Numbered from the stretch's first letter, positions 14,761-23,822 are shown. The stretch is 64,000 nucleotides of DNA from DASQFQ01 sp038327685 (GCA_038327685.1 JBBQLH010000003.1:14273-78272); one strand, 5' to 3'. Numbers and translations: made by a program. The notes: a model not told the origin generated them from the sequence alone.

Positions 14761-15582
14761 GTGGCTGAGCTGAGCATCGGATCGGGCGGCGTGACGCTCG
14801 CCGGGGAGGAGGCGGGGGAGGGGATCCCCGTCGTGCTGCTGCACGGGCTGACGGCCACGCGACGCTACGTCGTCATGGGCTCGCGGGCGCTGGAGCGGGG
14901 CGGCCACCGTGTGATCGCCTACGACGCGCGCGGCCACGGCGAGTCGACGCCCGCGCCGGACCCCGACGCCTACGACTACGACGATCTCGTCACCGATCTC
15001 GAGGCGGTGCTCGACGACCGCGGGATCGACCGCGCCGTCCTGGCCGGCGCCTCGATGGGCGCGCACACGGCCGTGCGGCTGGCGCTCGACGCGCCCGAGC
15101 GCGTCGCCGGCCTCGTGATCATCACGCCCGCCTTCGACCCTGACGCGCCGCGCGACGAGGAGCTCGAGCGCTGGGACGCACTGTCGCAGGGCTTGCGCTC
15201 CGGCGGCGTCGACGGCTTCATCGAGGCCTACGGCGAGCCACAGGTGCCCGAGCAGTTCCGCGAAACGATCGACCGGGTGCTGCGCCAGCGCCTGTCGGCG
15301 CACGAGCATCCCGACGCGGTGGCGGACGCCCTGCACGCCGTGCCGCGCTCGCGGGTGTTCCAGAGCTGGGATGACCTGGGCGCGATCGAGGTCCCGACGG
15401 TCGTGGTGGCGAGCCGCGACGAGGCCGACCCGGGCCACCCCTACGCGGTCGGCGAGGCCTACGCGGACCGGATCGCCGGCGCCGAGCTGCGCTCCGAGGA
15501 GCCGGGGAGCTCGCCGCTCGCCTGGCAGGGCGGGCAGCTCTCGAAGGTCATTGCGGAGCTAGCGGAGCGAGCCGCGCCATGA
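14761..15582 (+). CDS. alpha/beta-fold hydrolase
   Basis: A 273-residue protein starting at GTG 14761. The nucleophile elbow is VLAGASMGAHTAVRL (GxSxG), with HGLTATRRY before it for the oxyanion hole and AYDARGHGES as the usual strand-4 motif. The acid is likely in VVVASRDEADPGHPY. The C-terminal His is not clear: the end (SEEPGSSPLAWQGGQLSKVIAELA) lacks the normal GH motif, so catalysis may be altered. Substrate unknown. It converges with the EAL gene, overlapping by about 35 nt. Confidence 0.85.
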   Translation: MAELSIGSGGVTLAGEEAGEGIPVVLLHGLTATRRYVVMGSRALERGGHRVIAYDARGHGESTPAPDPDAYDYDDLVTDLEAVLDDRGIDRAVLAGASMGAHTAVRLALDAPERVAGLVIITPAFDPDAPRDEELERWDALSQGLRSGGVDGFIEAYGEPQVPEQFRETIDRVLRQRLSAHEHPDAVADALHAVPRSRVFQSWDDLGAIEVPTVVVASRDEADPGHPYAVGEAYADRIAGAELRSEEPGSSPLAWQGGQLSKVIAELAERAAP

Positions 15583-16774
15583 TCAGCAGCGCTGACTCCA
15601 CGACCAGATCACGGTCGTAGGAGGTCGCGAGCTCGTAGGTCCCGTCCGCCGCCTCGCGCGCCACGAAGCAGGCGGCGAGACCGGGCCCGAGCGCGACCAC
15701 CGTCCAGGTGCCGCGGAGCGTGTCGTCGGGTGCCAGCGGGCCGATGCGGATGCCGGCCTCGGCCAGCTCGGGCGGAGCGCCGAGCGCGCCCACGAACGCG
15801 AGCTTCCCGGCCAGCTCGTGCAGCTCGTTGACCTCGGCGGCGCTGAGATGGTCCTCGTGGGGATAGGCGGCGAGCACCACGGCGGTCTCGCCGAGGGCGG
15901 CCGCGTGGCTCAGGATCAGCCCGGCCGTGCGCTCCGCCAGCTCGCGCGAGCCGCTGGCCGGCCGCTTCCAGTTCGTCACACGCAGGAAGGGGCTGTCGCC
16001 GCCCGGATCGCCGCCCGAGGAGGTCAGGCGCAGCGGCCGGCCGGCCTCGGGCATGGTGGCGGGCAGCGGCGCGGGCTGGCCGAGCAGGAAGCCCTGGCCG
16101 AGCTGCGCGCCGAACGCGCGCGCCGCCGCCATCTGCTCCTCGGAGTCGATGCCCTCGGCGAGCACGATCGCCTGGCGGCGCTCGCTCTCGGCGCCGACGG
16201 CGCCGACGATCCGCGCGATGTCCTCCGCGGAGCGCTGCTGGAGCCGGCGCAGGTCGAGCTTGATCACGTCGGGATAGAGCAGGGACATCAGCGCCAGCGA
16301 GCGCGAGTCGGCGCCGACGTTCTCGAGCGCGACGCCCCAGCCCTGGGTCCGGAACTGGGTGAGCGCGCGCAGCAGCACGTCCGGGCGCGACACGAGCGCC
16401 TGCTCGGTGATCTCGATCACGATCGTGTGGCGCGCGGGCACGACGATCTCCGCCGCGTCGCCGAGCGTGTCGGCCGCCGCGTTGAGGAAGAGCGCGAAGG
16501 GGCCCGAGCCGTCGAGCTCGAAGCCGCGCACGGCGGCCGCGCGGCAGGCCGCGTCGAACTCGGCCACCACGTCCGCGGCGCGCGCCGCCGCGAACATCTC
16601 CGCGGGGGATTCGTGCGGCGACCCGGGCCCGCCGCGGACGAGCGCCTCGTAGCCGACGATCATGCCATCGCGCAGGTCGACGACCGGCTGGTAGACCGGC
16701 CGCAGATCGGACAGCCCGAGGCGGGCGAGGATGGAGCTCGCCTCAGCGGTGGTGTCTGGCTCGTATGCGCTCAT
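15548..16774 (-). CDS. EAL-domain protein with altered metal site and C-terminal DICT-like domain
   Basis: A 408-residue protein; ATG 16774 is preferred over ATG 16795. Residues 23-240 form an EAL (c-di-GMP phosphodiesterase) fold: YEALVR at 42-47, Asn98, Glu121 and Glu124 (VIEITE), Lys172, Glu208 (AEGIDSEEQ) and Gln227. The normally invariant Asp-Asp of the DDFG loop is Glu151-Asn152 (LENVGADS), so metal binding is probably changed and the enzyme may be weak or a c-di-GMP receptor. Residues about 262-405 resemble the DICT sensory domain often joined to EAL or GGDEF. No other c-di-GMP enzyme is nearby; the RsiG-like protein at 417 is a possible reader of the same signal. Confidence 0.85.
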   Translation of the reverse strand: MSAYEPDTTAEASSILARLGLSDLRPVYQPVVDLRDGMIVGYEALVRGGPGSPHESPAEMFAAARAADVVAEFDAACRAAAVRGFELDGSGPFALFLNAAADTLGDAAEIVVPARHTIVIEITEQALVSRPDVLLRALTQFRTQGWGVALENVGADSRSLALMSLLYPDVIKLDLRRLQQRSAEDIARIVGAVGAESERRQAIVLAEGIDSEEQMAAARAFGAQLGQGFLLGQPAPLPATMPEAGRPLRLTSSGGDPGGDSPFLRVTNWKRPASGSRELAERTAGLILSHAAALGETAVVLAAYPHEDHLSAAEVNELHELAGKLAFVGALGAPPELAEAGIRIGPLAPDDTLRGTWTVVALGPGLAACFVAREAADGTYELATSYDRDLVVESALLIMARLAPLAPQ

Positions 16775-16824
16775 CCGTGCCTTCGCGCCGAGCATACGGG
16801 CGGCCCGCGGCCGGCGGGAGGGTT

Positions 16825-17943
16825 TTAGGTGCAGAGCCGCTTCGCCGCCGCGATCAGCGTGCGCGTGACCATGACGCTGTCGTGGACGCTGACCCACTCC
16901 TCGATCGCGTGGGCGCCCTCGCCGCTCGCGCCGAACATCACGGTCGGGATCCCGGCGGCGGCGATGAACGCGGCGTCCGCCCAGTAGGACGCGCCCGCCA
17001 CCGCCGGCGGCGAGCCGAGCACCTCCCCGGCGGTCGCGCGCAGGGTGTGGACGATCTCCGCGTCGCGGTCCACCTCGAACGGCTCGCGCACGAGCAGGGT
17101 GCGCTGGGTGGCGTCGAGCTCGGGGTCGGCGATCAGCGCCGCGACCTCCGCCTCGACGTCGGCAACCGTCTCGCCGGGCAGCGTGCGGCGCTCGAGGCCG
17201 AGCACGCAGCGGGCCGGGTAGCTGGACATCTCGGCCCCGCCCTCGATCAGCGACGCGTGGACGGAGCCGCGCCCGAGCAGCGGGTGCGTGCGGTCGCCGA
17301 GCCCTCGGTCGAGCTCGCCGAGCGCGGTGAGGATCGGCCCCGCCTTGACGATCGCGTCGACGCCCAGCAGCGGGCGCGAGCCGTGCGCCGCGCGCCCGGC
17401 CACCTCGATCTCCGCCCACACGAAGCCCTTGTGGGCGACGATCAGCTCGAGCTCGGTCGGCTCGGTGACGACCGCGGCGTCGGCGCTGACCGCGCCGAGG
17501 ACCTCCTGCACGCCGAGGCTCGCGTGCTCCTCGTCGGCCACGGCGGCGACCACCACGTCACCGGCGAGGTCCGCACGGGCGAGCTCACGGCAGGCCAGCA
17601 GCGCCGACGCGAGCCCGGCCTTCATGTCGTAGGCGCCGCGGCCGTGCAGCCGGTCGCCGTCCAAGCGCGGGGTGTGCGGATCGGCCATGCCCTCGACGCC
17701 GACGGTGTCCATGTGCGCGCACAGCATCAAGGTGCGCCCGCCACCGCCCCCGCGTGCGCGCACCATGACGCTCGGCCGCCCCGGCGTCGCCTCGAGCACG
17801 TCCGCCTCCAGCCCGGCCTCCTCCGCCCAGCCGCTGACGAACCGCGCGATCTCGGCCTCGCCGGCGCCGCCCGGCACCAGCGAGGGATTGACGGAGTCGA
17901 TGGCGACCAGGCGCGAGGCGAGCTCGATGAAGTCGGCGTACAT
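16825..17943 (-). CDS. M20-family metallopeptidase (ArgE/DapE/CPG2-like)
   Basis: A 372-residue hydrolase with zinc sites in TLMLCAHMDTVGVEG (His and catalytic Asp), GRGAYDMKAGLAS (bridging Asp), AAVADEEHASLGVQE (general base and ligand Glu), VTEPTEL (ligand) and GEGAHAIEEWV (His). The dimerisation insert is present in the middle. Family members deacylate amino acids or cleave dipeptides; ArgE-like acetylornithine or succinyl-diaminopimelate deacylation is possible but no arg or dap genes are adjacent. ATG 17943 is close to the divergent DUF3052 start (22 nt apart). Confidence 0.88.
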   Translation of the reverse strand: MYADFIELASRLVAIDSVNPSLVPGGAGEAEIARFVSGWAEEAGLEADVLEATPGRPSVMVRARGGGGGRTLMLCAHMDTVGVEGMADPHTPRLDGDRLHGRGAYDMKAGLASALLACRELARADLAGDVVVAAVADEEHASLGVQEVLGAVSADAAVVTEPTELELIVAHKGFVWAEIEVAGRAAHGSRPLLGVDAIVKAGPILTALGELDRGLGDRTHPLLGRGSVHASLIEGGAEMSSYPARCVLGLERRTLPGETVADVEAEVAALIADPELDATQRTLLVREPFEVDRDAEIVHTLRATAGEVLGSPPAVAGASYWADAAFIAAAGIPTVMFGASGEGAHAIEEWVSVHDSVMVTRTLIAAAKRLCT

Positions 17944-17965
17944 GTGCGTAGGGTCTCCGATCGAC

Positions 17966-18373
17966 ATGACGGGATACTCCGGGACCCCCCTCCCACGCAA
18001 GCTCGGCATCAAGCCCGGGCACCGCGTGCTGCTGCTCGGGGCGCCGGACGGCTTTGCGGAGGACACGCTCGGCGAGCTGCCCGAGGGCGTGAAGGTCGGG
18101 ACGCGGGCGAGCGGTGTGGCGGATGTGATCGTCGCGTTCCACCTCCGGCGCGCGGAGCTCGCGAAGCGGATGCCCGCGCTGCGCGAGCGCATGGAGCCCG
18201 CTGCCGGGCTGTGGATCGCGTGGCCCAAGCGGGCCTCGAAGGTCGAGACCGACATCACCGAGGACGTCGTGCGCGAGCTGGCGCTCGCCAACACGCTCGT
18301 CGACAACAAGGTCTGCGCGATCGACGAGACGTGGAGTGGGCTGCGGCTCGTGATCCGCCTGAGGGACCGCTAG
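17966..18373 (+). CDS. DUF3052 family protein
   Basis: A 135-residue soluble protein. It opens with SGTPLPRKLGIKPGHRVLLL and contains ADVIVAFHLRRAEL, GLWIAWPKRASKVETDITED and KVCAIDETWSGLRLVIR, the pattern of the actinobacterial DUF3052 family. The glycine-rich start of the chain recalls a dinucleotide-type fold, but no function is known. It is divergent from the M20 peptidase and converges on the PGRP amidase with a 2 nt gap. Confidence 0.75.
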   Translation: MTGYSGTPLPRKLGIKPGHRVLLLGAPDGFAEDTLGELPEGVKVGTRASGVADVIVAFHLRRAELAKRMPALRERMEPAAGLWIAWPKRASKVETDITEDVVRELALANTLVDNKVCAIDETWSGLRLVIRLRDR

Positions 18374-18375
18374 CG

Positions 18376-20055
18376 CTACAGCGAGCGGACGCGCAGGCGC
18401 GTCGTCGCGCCCGGAGCGACCACGCTGACCCGGTGCAGGCCCGGGCGGCGGAGCTTGATCTTCGTGAGGTAGCGCCCGCCGCGGACGTTGATGCGCTTGC
18501 GCTGCACGCGCACCCAGCGCCGGCCGATGAGGCGCTCGACGCGGACCTCGACGCGGCCCGTGGCCGGCCTCGGCGTCATCGTCCCCGAGACGGCGAGCGC
18601 GCGGCCGTGGCGGACACGGCGCGAGGAGAGGCCGAGCCGGAGGGTGGGGAGGACGTGGATCGCGACCGGGGAGGACGCCAGCGGCAGGCGCACCCCGTCG
18701 CCGCGGAACGCCGCGCGGATGAGGCCGCTCACGCTCAGCGGCACGCTCGCCGCCCAGCTGCCGTCGGGCCCGCAGATCGTCCCGGCGATACGCGCGAACG
18801 CGGCGCCCGGGACGGCGAACTCGATGTCGAGCGGCGCGCCGGCGGGCGAGGAGCCGTCCGGGAAGCGCAGCTGGCCCGAGAGCTTCACGGGGCGTGAGCG
18901 GATGCGCGTGCTCGACGCGTGCACGGTGATCCCGGCCAACGGGCCGGCGTAGCGCGTGGCGCGCGCGCGCAGGTCGGGCAGCTGCGCGTACAGCGCGTCT
19001 CCGGGGCACGAGGTCGAGTCGCCGTCGCGGTGGCCGGGGATGCGCTCGAGCGTCACGGGGGTCCCGCTGGCGTAGCGATTCGTCGGGCCGCCACGCGAGC
19101 TCACGACGACGGTGCCCTCGGTCGGCACGCCGTGGAGCGAGAGCTTCCAGCCGATCAGGTGCGCGAGCGCCTCGATGCCCGCCTCGGACTGCGGCACCGC
19201 GGAGAACGTCCCGATCGAGGCGATCCCGGTCGAGACGGAGTTGTAGCCCTGGGCCTGCGCGCCGATCACGGCCTGGTCGATGCCGCCCGCGCGGCCCTCG
19301 AACACCTGGCCGTACTTGTCGACGAGGAAGTTGTAACCGATGTCGTTCCAGCCGTTGGAGTCGCGGTGGTAGCGGGCGATCCCGAGCACGATCCCGGGCG
19401 ACTCCTCCGGGGTGTAGTCGTTGGAGTTGACCGTGTGGTGCACGAACGCGGCCTGGATCTCGCCGTACTGGGGCGCGGCGCGCGGCGGCACGCTGTCGCC
19501 GCCCCACTCGGTGCGGCTGATCATCGCGGGCTGGCTCGACTGCGACGTGTGCGCGCGGACGCGCCGCTTCGGCTTGGCTCGCCGGCCGGTCACGTGGCGC
19601 GCGGCGCGGGCGGTCGGCTGGGCGCGGACGAAGCGGGCGCGCAGCCCGCGGGTGGAGCCGCGCAGGCGCAGCTGGAAGACGTCCGCCGTGCCGGTGTAGG
19701 CGGGCTCGGTCCCAGAGGGCGGGCGAGCGCCGTCGGGCGCGTGGTCGCCCGAGCGATGCAGGGTCATCCACGGGGTCCAGCTGCCGCCGCGGCGGCGTGC
19801 CCGCACCTGGGCGTCGAGCCGGCCGCCGCGCGCCCAGCGCAGCCCGAGCATGTCGAAGCGGCGCGGCGCGGCCAGGACGCGTGTGGTCCGCCAGCCCGCG
19901 ACGTGGGCGGCGTCCTCGTCGATCGCGCGCTCGAATAGGGACGTGCCGGCGAGCGCGCTGGATGGGCGCAGCGCGCCGCCGGCGATGGCGGCGGCTCCGA
20001 GGCCGAGGGCCTCTCTGCGATTGAGACGACGGCGGTGCACGATGGGCTTGAACAC
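18376..20055 (-). CDS. secreted peptidoglycan-recognition/N-acetylmuramoyl-L-alanine amidase, Tat-like signal
   Basis: A 559-residue exported protein. The N-terminus has RRRLNRREALGLGAAAIAGG, a twin-arginine-like signal. After a roughly 150-residue beta-rich domain comes a PGRP/amidase_2 domain (about 180-370): ISRTEWGGD, AAFVHHTVNSNDYTPEESP (zinc His), YNFLVDKYGQVFEGRAGGID, and IPGHRDGDSTSCPGDALY (zinc His and Cys). The C-terminal 190 residues are two Ig-like/beta domains. It would cleave the lactyl-amide bond of peptidoglycan stems outside the cell. Transcribed divergently from nothing close; zur lies downstream of its start on the same strand. Confidence 0.9.
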   Translation of the reverse strand: MFKPIVHRRRLNRREALGLGAAAIAGGALRPSSALAGTSLFERAIDEDAAHVAGWRTTRVLAAPRRFDMLGLRWARGGRLDAQVRARRRGGSWTPWMTLHRSGDHAPDGARPPSGTEPAYTGTADVFQLRLRGSTRGLRARFVRAQPTARAARHVTGRRAKPKRRVRAHTSQSSQPAMISRTEWGGDSVPPRAAPQYGEIQAAFVHHTVNSNDYTPEESPGIVLGIARYHRDSNGWNDIGYNFLVDKYGQVFEGRAGGIDQAVIGAQAQGYNSVSTGIASIGTFSAVPQSEAGIEALAHLIGWKLSLHGVPTEGTVVVSSRGGPTNRYASGTPVTLERIPGHRDGDSTSCPGDALYAQLPDLRARATRYAGPLAGITVHASSTRIRSRPVKLSGQLRFPDGSSPAGAPLDIEFAVPGAAFARIAGTICGPDGSWAASVPLSVSGLIRAAFRGDGVRLPLASSPVAIHVLPTLRLGLSSRRVRHGRALAVSGTMTPRPATGRVEVRVERLIGRRWVRVQRKRINVRGGRYLTKIKLRRPGLHRVSVVAPGATTRLRVRSL

Positions 20056-20110
20056 GGCTTGATGCCGAAAGGACCTCTTCGGCTCGGATCGGCAGCGATC
20101 CTGCAGCGGG

Positions 20111-20545
20111 TCAGGCCGTGCAGCGGGGGCAGGCGCCCCGCAGGACCACGTCGTGGCCCTCGATCGCGTAGCCCAGGCGCCGCGCGACGCCCTCGATCAG
20201 CGCCTCGAGCTCCGGGTCCTCGAAGGCGTCGAGGCGCCCGCAGCGGTCGCAGATCGCGTGATGGTGGTGCTCGCCGCTGGGATCGGCGGGCTCGAAGCAG
20301 GCGGTGCCGTCGACGTCGATGCGGCGGACGAGCCCGAGGCGCGCCAGCACGTCGACCGCGCGGTAGACGCTCGCGAGGCCGACGGTGCGCTGCTCGTCGC
20401 GCAGGCGGTCGTGGATCGCCTGGGCGCTGAGGCAGCACTCCTGCCCGGCGAGGAGCGCGAGAACCTCCTCGCGCGCGCCGCCCGCGCGGTGCCCCGAGCG
20501 CGAGAGCTGCTGCTGGGCGTGCGCCTGCCATCCGGTCTGAGCCAT
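20111..20545 (-). CDS. zur: Fur-family zinc uptake regulator
   Basis: A 144-residue repressor. Helices with AREEVLALLAGQECCLSAQ and VGLASVYRAVDVLARLGLVRRID form the winged helix. HHHHAICDRCGRLDAF carries the metal-sensing His cluster and the first CxxC; ACPRC at the C-terminus is the second CxxC for structural zinc. Its divergent position from znuA makes Zur far more likely than Fur. In zinc excess it would bind the operator in the shared 57 bp region. Confidence 0.88.
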   Translation of the reverse strand: MAQTGWQAHAQQQLSRSGHRAGGAREEVLALLAGQECCLSAQAIHDRLRDEQRTVGLASVYRAVDVLARLGLVRRIDVDGTACFEPADPSGEHHHHAICDRCGRLDAFEDPELEALIEGVARRLGYAIEGHDVVLRGACPRCTA

Positions 20546-20570
20546 GGCGCGAAGCGTAGCGCTCTCGCAA

Positions 20571-20588
20571 ACGAGAATCAATTTCAGT
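20571..20588. promoter_or_regulatory. candidate Zur operator between zur and znuA
   Basis: GAGAAT-CA-ATTTCA at 20573-20586 is an imperfect AT-rich inverted repeat in a very GC-rich background, similar to Fur/Zur boxes (GAAAAT-N-ATTTTC type). It sits in the divergent zur-znuA region where autoregulated control is expected. Confidence 0.5.
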
Positions 20589-20602
20589 AAGCTCACGGCG
20601 CC

Positions 20603-21490
20603 GTGACGCCGAAGCTCCTCATCCTGGCCACGCTGGCCGCGGCCACGCTCAGCGGCTGCGGCGGCCACGGCGCCGCGGGCGGCGCGCCGACCGTGGTCGC
20701 CACCACGACCCAGGGCGCCGACCTGGCGCACCAGGTCGCCGGCGGCCGCGCGCACGTCAGCTCGCTGCTCAAGCCCAACAGCGACCCCCACAGCTACGAG
20801 CCGCGCGCCGGCGACGTCAGGGCGCTCGTCCGCGCCGACCTCGTGGTGCGCTCGGGCGGCGAGATCGACGGGTGGCTCGGGGAGGCGCAGCGCGGCGCGG
20901 GCTCCGACGCGCCCGTGGTGACGCTCGGCGCCCACACCCGCGAGGAGCCGCACTGGTGGCAGGACCCGCGCGCCGCGGAGCGAGCGGTGCCGCTCCTGCG
21001 CGACGGGCTGATCCGGGTGGACGCCGGCGGGAAGGCGCACTACACGGCCAACGCCGCGCGCTATCTCGGGGTGCTGCGGCGCCTCGACCGCGCCGTCGCG
21101 CGCTGCATCGCCACGATCCCGCCCGCCCGGCGCAAGCTCGTCACGACCCACGACGCGCTCGGCGCCTACGCGCGCCGCTACGGCCTCGAGGTGATCGCCA
21201 CCGTGATCCCCTCGCGCTCGACGCGCGGCCAGGCCTCGGCGGGGGAGACGGCCGCGCTCGTGCGGACGATCCGGCGCGAGCACGTGCCCGCGGTGTTCGC
21301 CGAGAGCTCGGTGCGCTCCGACGTCGAGCACGCGATCGCCCGCGAGGCCGGCGCGCGCGTCGCCCCGGCGCTGTGGGCCGACTCGCTCGGCCCGAAGGGG
21401 TCGGCCGGCGCGACCTACGCCGGCTCGATCGAGGCCAACACGCATACGATCGCGGCCGCTCTCGGCGGCGACCTCGAGCGCTGTCCCTGA
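20603..21490 (+). CDS. znuA: zinc ABC transporter substrate-binding lipoprotein
   Basis: A 295-residue cluster A-I binding protein, GTG start. The signal peptide ends in a lipobox (LSGC), so the mature protein is anchored to the outer face of the membrane. Metal ligands are expected at DPHSYEP, EEPHWWQDP and TTHDALGAYARRY (His each), with Asp in ALWADSLG. The central His-rich loop of many ZnuA proteins is absent. First gene of a four-gene transport operon (A-B-C-second permease). Confidence 0.9.
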   Translation: MTPKLLILATLAAATLSGCGGHGAAGGAPTVVATTTQGADLAHQVAGGRAHVSSLLKPNSDPHSYEPRAGDVRALVRADLVVRSGGEIDGWLGEAQRGAGSDAPVVTLGAHTREEPHWWQDPRAAERAVPLLRDGLIRVDAGGKAHYTANAARYLGVLRRLDRAVARCIATIPPARRKLVTTHDALGAYARRYGLEVIATVIPSRSTRGQASAGETAALVRTIRREHVPAVFAESSVRSDVEHAIAREAGARVAPALWADSLGPKGSAGATYAGSIEANTHTIAAALGGDLERCP

Positions 21491-21493
21491 GCC

Positions 21494-22297
21494 GTGTTCG
21501 ACAGCTTCTCGGCCCCCTACATGCAGCGCGCGCTCGTCGAGATCGGGCTGCTGGCCGTGCTCGCGGGCGTGCTCGGCGCCTGGATCGTGCTGCGCCGGCT
21601 GGCGTTCTTCACGCACTCGGTCGGCACCGCGACGTTCCCCGGGCTCGTGGTCGCCTCGGCGTGGGGGATCGCGCCGCAGCTGGCAGCGCTGGGAGCCGCG
21701 CTCGGCTTCGCGGGCCTGCGCGAGCGCCTGGCGCGCGGGCGCGAGTCCGAGGAGGACGCCGCGACGGGCATCCTGCTCGTCGCCGCCCTGGCGCTCGGGG
21801 CGTTGCTGGCCTCCGACGTCTACCGCTCCGGCGCGGGCGTCGACCGGCTGCTGTTCGGGACCCTGATCGGCCTCAGCGGCCGCGATCTCACCTTGACCGC
21901 CGTCGCGGCGGTGCTGGCGCTCGGCGCCGACGCCGCGCTGCGGCGCGCGTGGCTTGCGCGCGCCTTCGACCCGGACGGCGTGCGCGCGCTCGGGGTGGCG
22001 GTCACGGGCCCCGAGCGGCTCCTGCTGGCCGCCGTGGCGGGCGCCGTCATCGTCGCGCTCGCAGCGGTCGGCGCGCTGCTGGTGTCCGTCGTCCTCGTCG
22101 TTCCGGCCGCCACCGTGCGGCTGGTGGCCCGCGACCTGCGCACGCTCCAGCTCGGCACGGGCGCGCTCGCCGCGGTCGAGGGCGTGGCGGCGCTGTGGGT
22201 CGCGGACTCGCTCAACGTCGCACCCGGGCCGGCGATGGCGGTGCTCGGGGGCGTCGTCTTCGCGCTCGTGGCCGTCCTGGCGAGGGGGCGCGCGTGA
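21494..22297 (+). CDS. znuB: zinc ABC transporter permease
   Basis: A 267-residue membrane protein with 7-8 predicted spans of the ABC-3 family. FFTHSVGTATFPGLVVA corresponds to the conserved early loop (usually SHA), and VALAAVGALLVSVVLVVPAATVRLVA is the conserved domain before the ATPase-contact helix. It starts 3 nt after znuA, and its stop overlaps the start of the ATPase gene by 4 nt. It probably pairs with the second permease gene (23043) as a heterodimer. Confidence 0.85.
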   Translation: MFDSFSAPYMQRALVEIGLLAVLAGVLGAWIVLRRLAFFTHSVGTATFPGLVVASAWGIAPQLAALGAALGFAGLRERLARGRESEEDAATGILLVAALALGALLASDVYRSGAGVDRLLFGTLIGLSGRDLTLTAVAAVLALGADAALRRAWLARAFDPDGVRALGVAVTGPERLLLAAVAGAVIVALAAVGALLVSVVLVVPAATVRLVARDLRTLQLGTGALAAVEGVAALWVADSLNVAPGPAMAVLGGVVFALVAVLARGRA

Positions 22298-23043
22298 GCG
22301 ATCCGCTCGTCCGCGTCGAGGCCCTTGCCGGCGGCTACCGGCCCGGCGTGGACGCTCTCACCGGCGTCGCCTTCGCGGCCTGCGGCGGCGAGGTCGTCGC
22401 GGTGCTCGGCCCCAACGGCGGCGGCAAGAGCACGCTGTTCCGCGCTCTGCTGGGCGAGCTGCCGCACCGCCGCGGCACCGTCGAGCTCGCGGACCGGCCC
22501 GCCTACGTTCCGCAGACCGAGCGCGCGCGCCTCGACTTCCCGGTCTCCGCGCTCGACGTCGCGCTGATGGGTGCCTACGGGCGCACACCGTGGTTCCGGC
22601 GGCTCGCGCGCGTCGACCGCGCTGCCGCGCGCGCGGCGCTCGCTCGTGTGGGGCTCGAGCCTGAGGCGGGCGAGCGCTTCGGCGCGCTCTCGGGCGGCCA
22701 GCGCCAGCGCATCCTGATCGCCCGCGCGCTCGTGCAGGACGCCCGGGTGCTGCTGCTCGACGAGCCCCTGTCGGGTGTCGACGCCCCCAGCGCCGCGCGC
22801 ATCGAGGCCTTGTTCGAGGAGCTGCGCGGCGAGGGCAGGACGCTGCTCGTCGCCACCCACGACGCCCACCAGGCCCGCGCGTGGCAGCGCGTGCTCTGCC
22901 TCAACCGCACGCAGGTCGCGTTCGGCGCGCCCGCCGAGGTCCTGACGGCCGACGTCCTGCAGGCGACCTACGGCGGCGAGCTCGTCGTCCTCGGCGACGG
23001 CTCGACCGCGGTGTCGGTCGAGCACCACACGCACGAGCACTGA
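22294..23043 (+). CDS. znuC: zinc ABC transporter ATP-binding protein
   Basis: A 249-residue ATPase with Walker A LGPNGGGKST, Q-loop YVPQTE, signature LSGGQRQRILIARAL, Walker B VLLLDEPLSGVD and the switch His in VATHDAHQ. The chain ends in a His-rich tail (VEHHTHEH) that could sense or buffer zinc. GTG start overlaps znuB; the stop overlaps the next ATG (TGATG). Confidence 0.92.
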   Translation: MSDPLVRVEALAGGYRPGVDALTGVAFAACGGEVVAVLGPNGGGKSTLFRALLGELPHRRGTVELADRPAYVPQTERARLDFPVSALDVALMGAYGRTPWFRRLARVDRAAARAALARVGLEPEAGERFGALSGGQRQRILIARALVQDARVLLLDEPLSGVDAPSAARIEALFEELRGEGRTLLVATHDAHQARAWQRVLCLNRTQVAFGAPAEVLTADVLQATYGGELVVLGDGSTAVSVEHHTHEH

Positions 23044-23822
23044 TGCTCGGCGACCCGATCACTCGCCGCGCGCTCGTCGAGGTCGTGATCCTCGCGCTCG
23101 CGCTCGGCCCGCTGGGCGTCTGGGTGCTGCTGCATCGCCAGGCCTACGCGGCCGAGTCGCTCAGCCACGGGCTGCTGCCCGGGCTCGTGCTCGCGGCGCT
23201 CGCCGGGATCCCGCTCGTGCTCGGCGCCGCGGGCGGTGCGCTCGTGGCCGCCGGCGCGATCGCGCTCGCCGGCCGCGACGAGCGGATCGGCGGCGACATC
23301 GGCGTCGCCGCCGCGGTCTCTGCGCTGTTCGGGCTCGGCGCGATGCTCGCGCTCGCGCCCGACGCGCCGCCGCGGCTGGAGGAGCTGCTGTTCGGCGACC
23401 TGCTCGGGATCTCGGGCGCCGACCTCGCCGCGGCGGCGGGCCTCGCGCTCGCCGTCGCCGCGGCGCTCGCCGCGGCCCACCGGCCGCTCGCGCTCGCGGC
23501 CTTCGACCGCATCGCCGCGCGCTCGCTCGGGGCGTACCCGGTGCGGTGGGAGGCGGTACTGCTCGCGCTGCTGGGCGTCGGCACGGTCGCCGCGGCGCCA
23601 GGGCTCGGCAGCCTGTTGCTCGTCGCGCTCGTCATCGCGCCCGCCGCCGCGGCGCTGCGGATCACGCGCCGGCTGCCGGCCGCGCTCGCGCTCGCGGCGG
23701 GGCTCGCGATGGCCGCCGGGATCGGCGGGCTCGCGCTGTCCTACTACGCCGATCTCGCGGCCGGCGCCTGCGTCGCCCTCTGTGCTGCGGCTGCGCCACT
23801 TTTGACGAGGCTTGCAACTTAG
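23043..23822 (+). CDS. second metal ABC transporter permease of the znu operon
   Basis: A 259-residue ABC-3 permease, related to but distinct from the one at 21494. It keeps the SLSHGLLPGLVLAALAG loop and the PGLGSLLLVALVIAPAAAALRI region. Most E. coli-type znu systems use one permease homodimer; two different permease genes with one ATPase gene suggest a heterodimer. Alternatively the second permease may serve a related metal such as manganese, given the mntR/mntH genes right after it. Its last codons contain the promoter of the next gene. Confidence 0.85.
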   Translation: MLGDPITRRALVEVVILALALGPLGVWVLLHRQAYAAESLSHGLLPGLVLAALAGIPLVLGAAGGALVAAGAIALAGRDERIGGDIGVAAAVSALFGLGAMLALAPDAPPRLEELLFGDLLGISGADLAAAAGLALAVAAALAAAHRPLALAAFDRIAARSLGAYPVRWEAVLLALLGVGTVAAAPGLGSLLLVALVIAPAAAALRITRRLPAALALAAGLAMAAGIGGLALSYYADLAAGACVALCAAAAPLLTRLAT

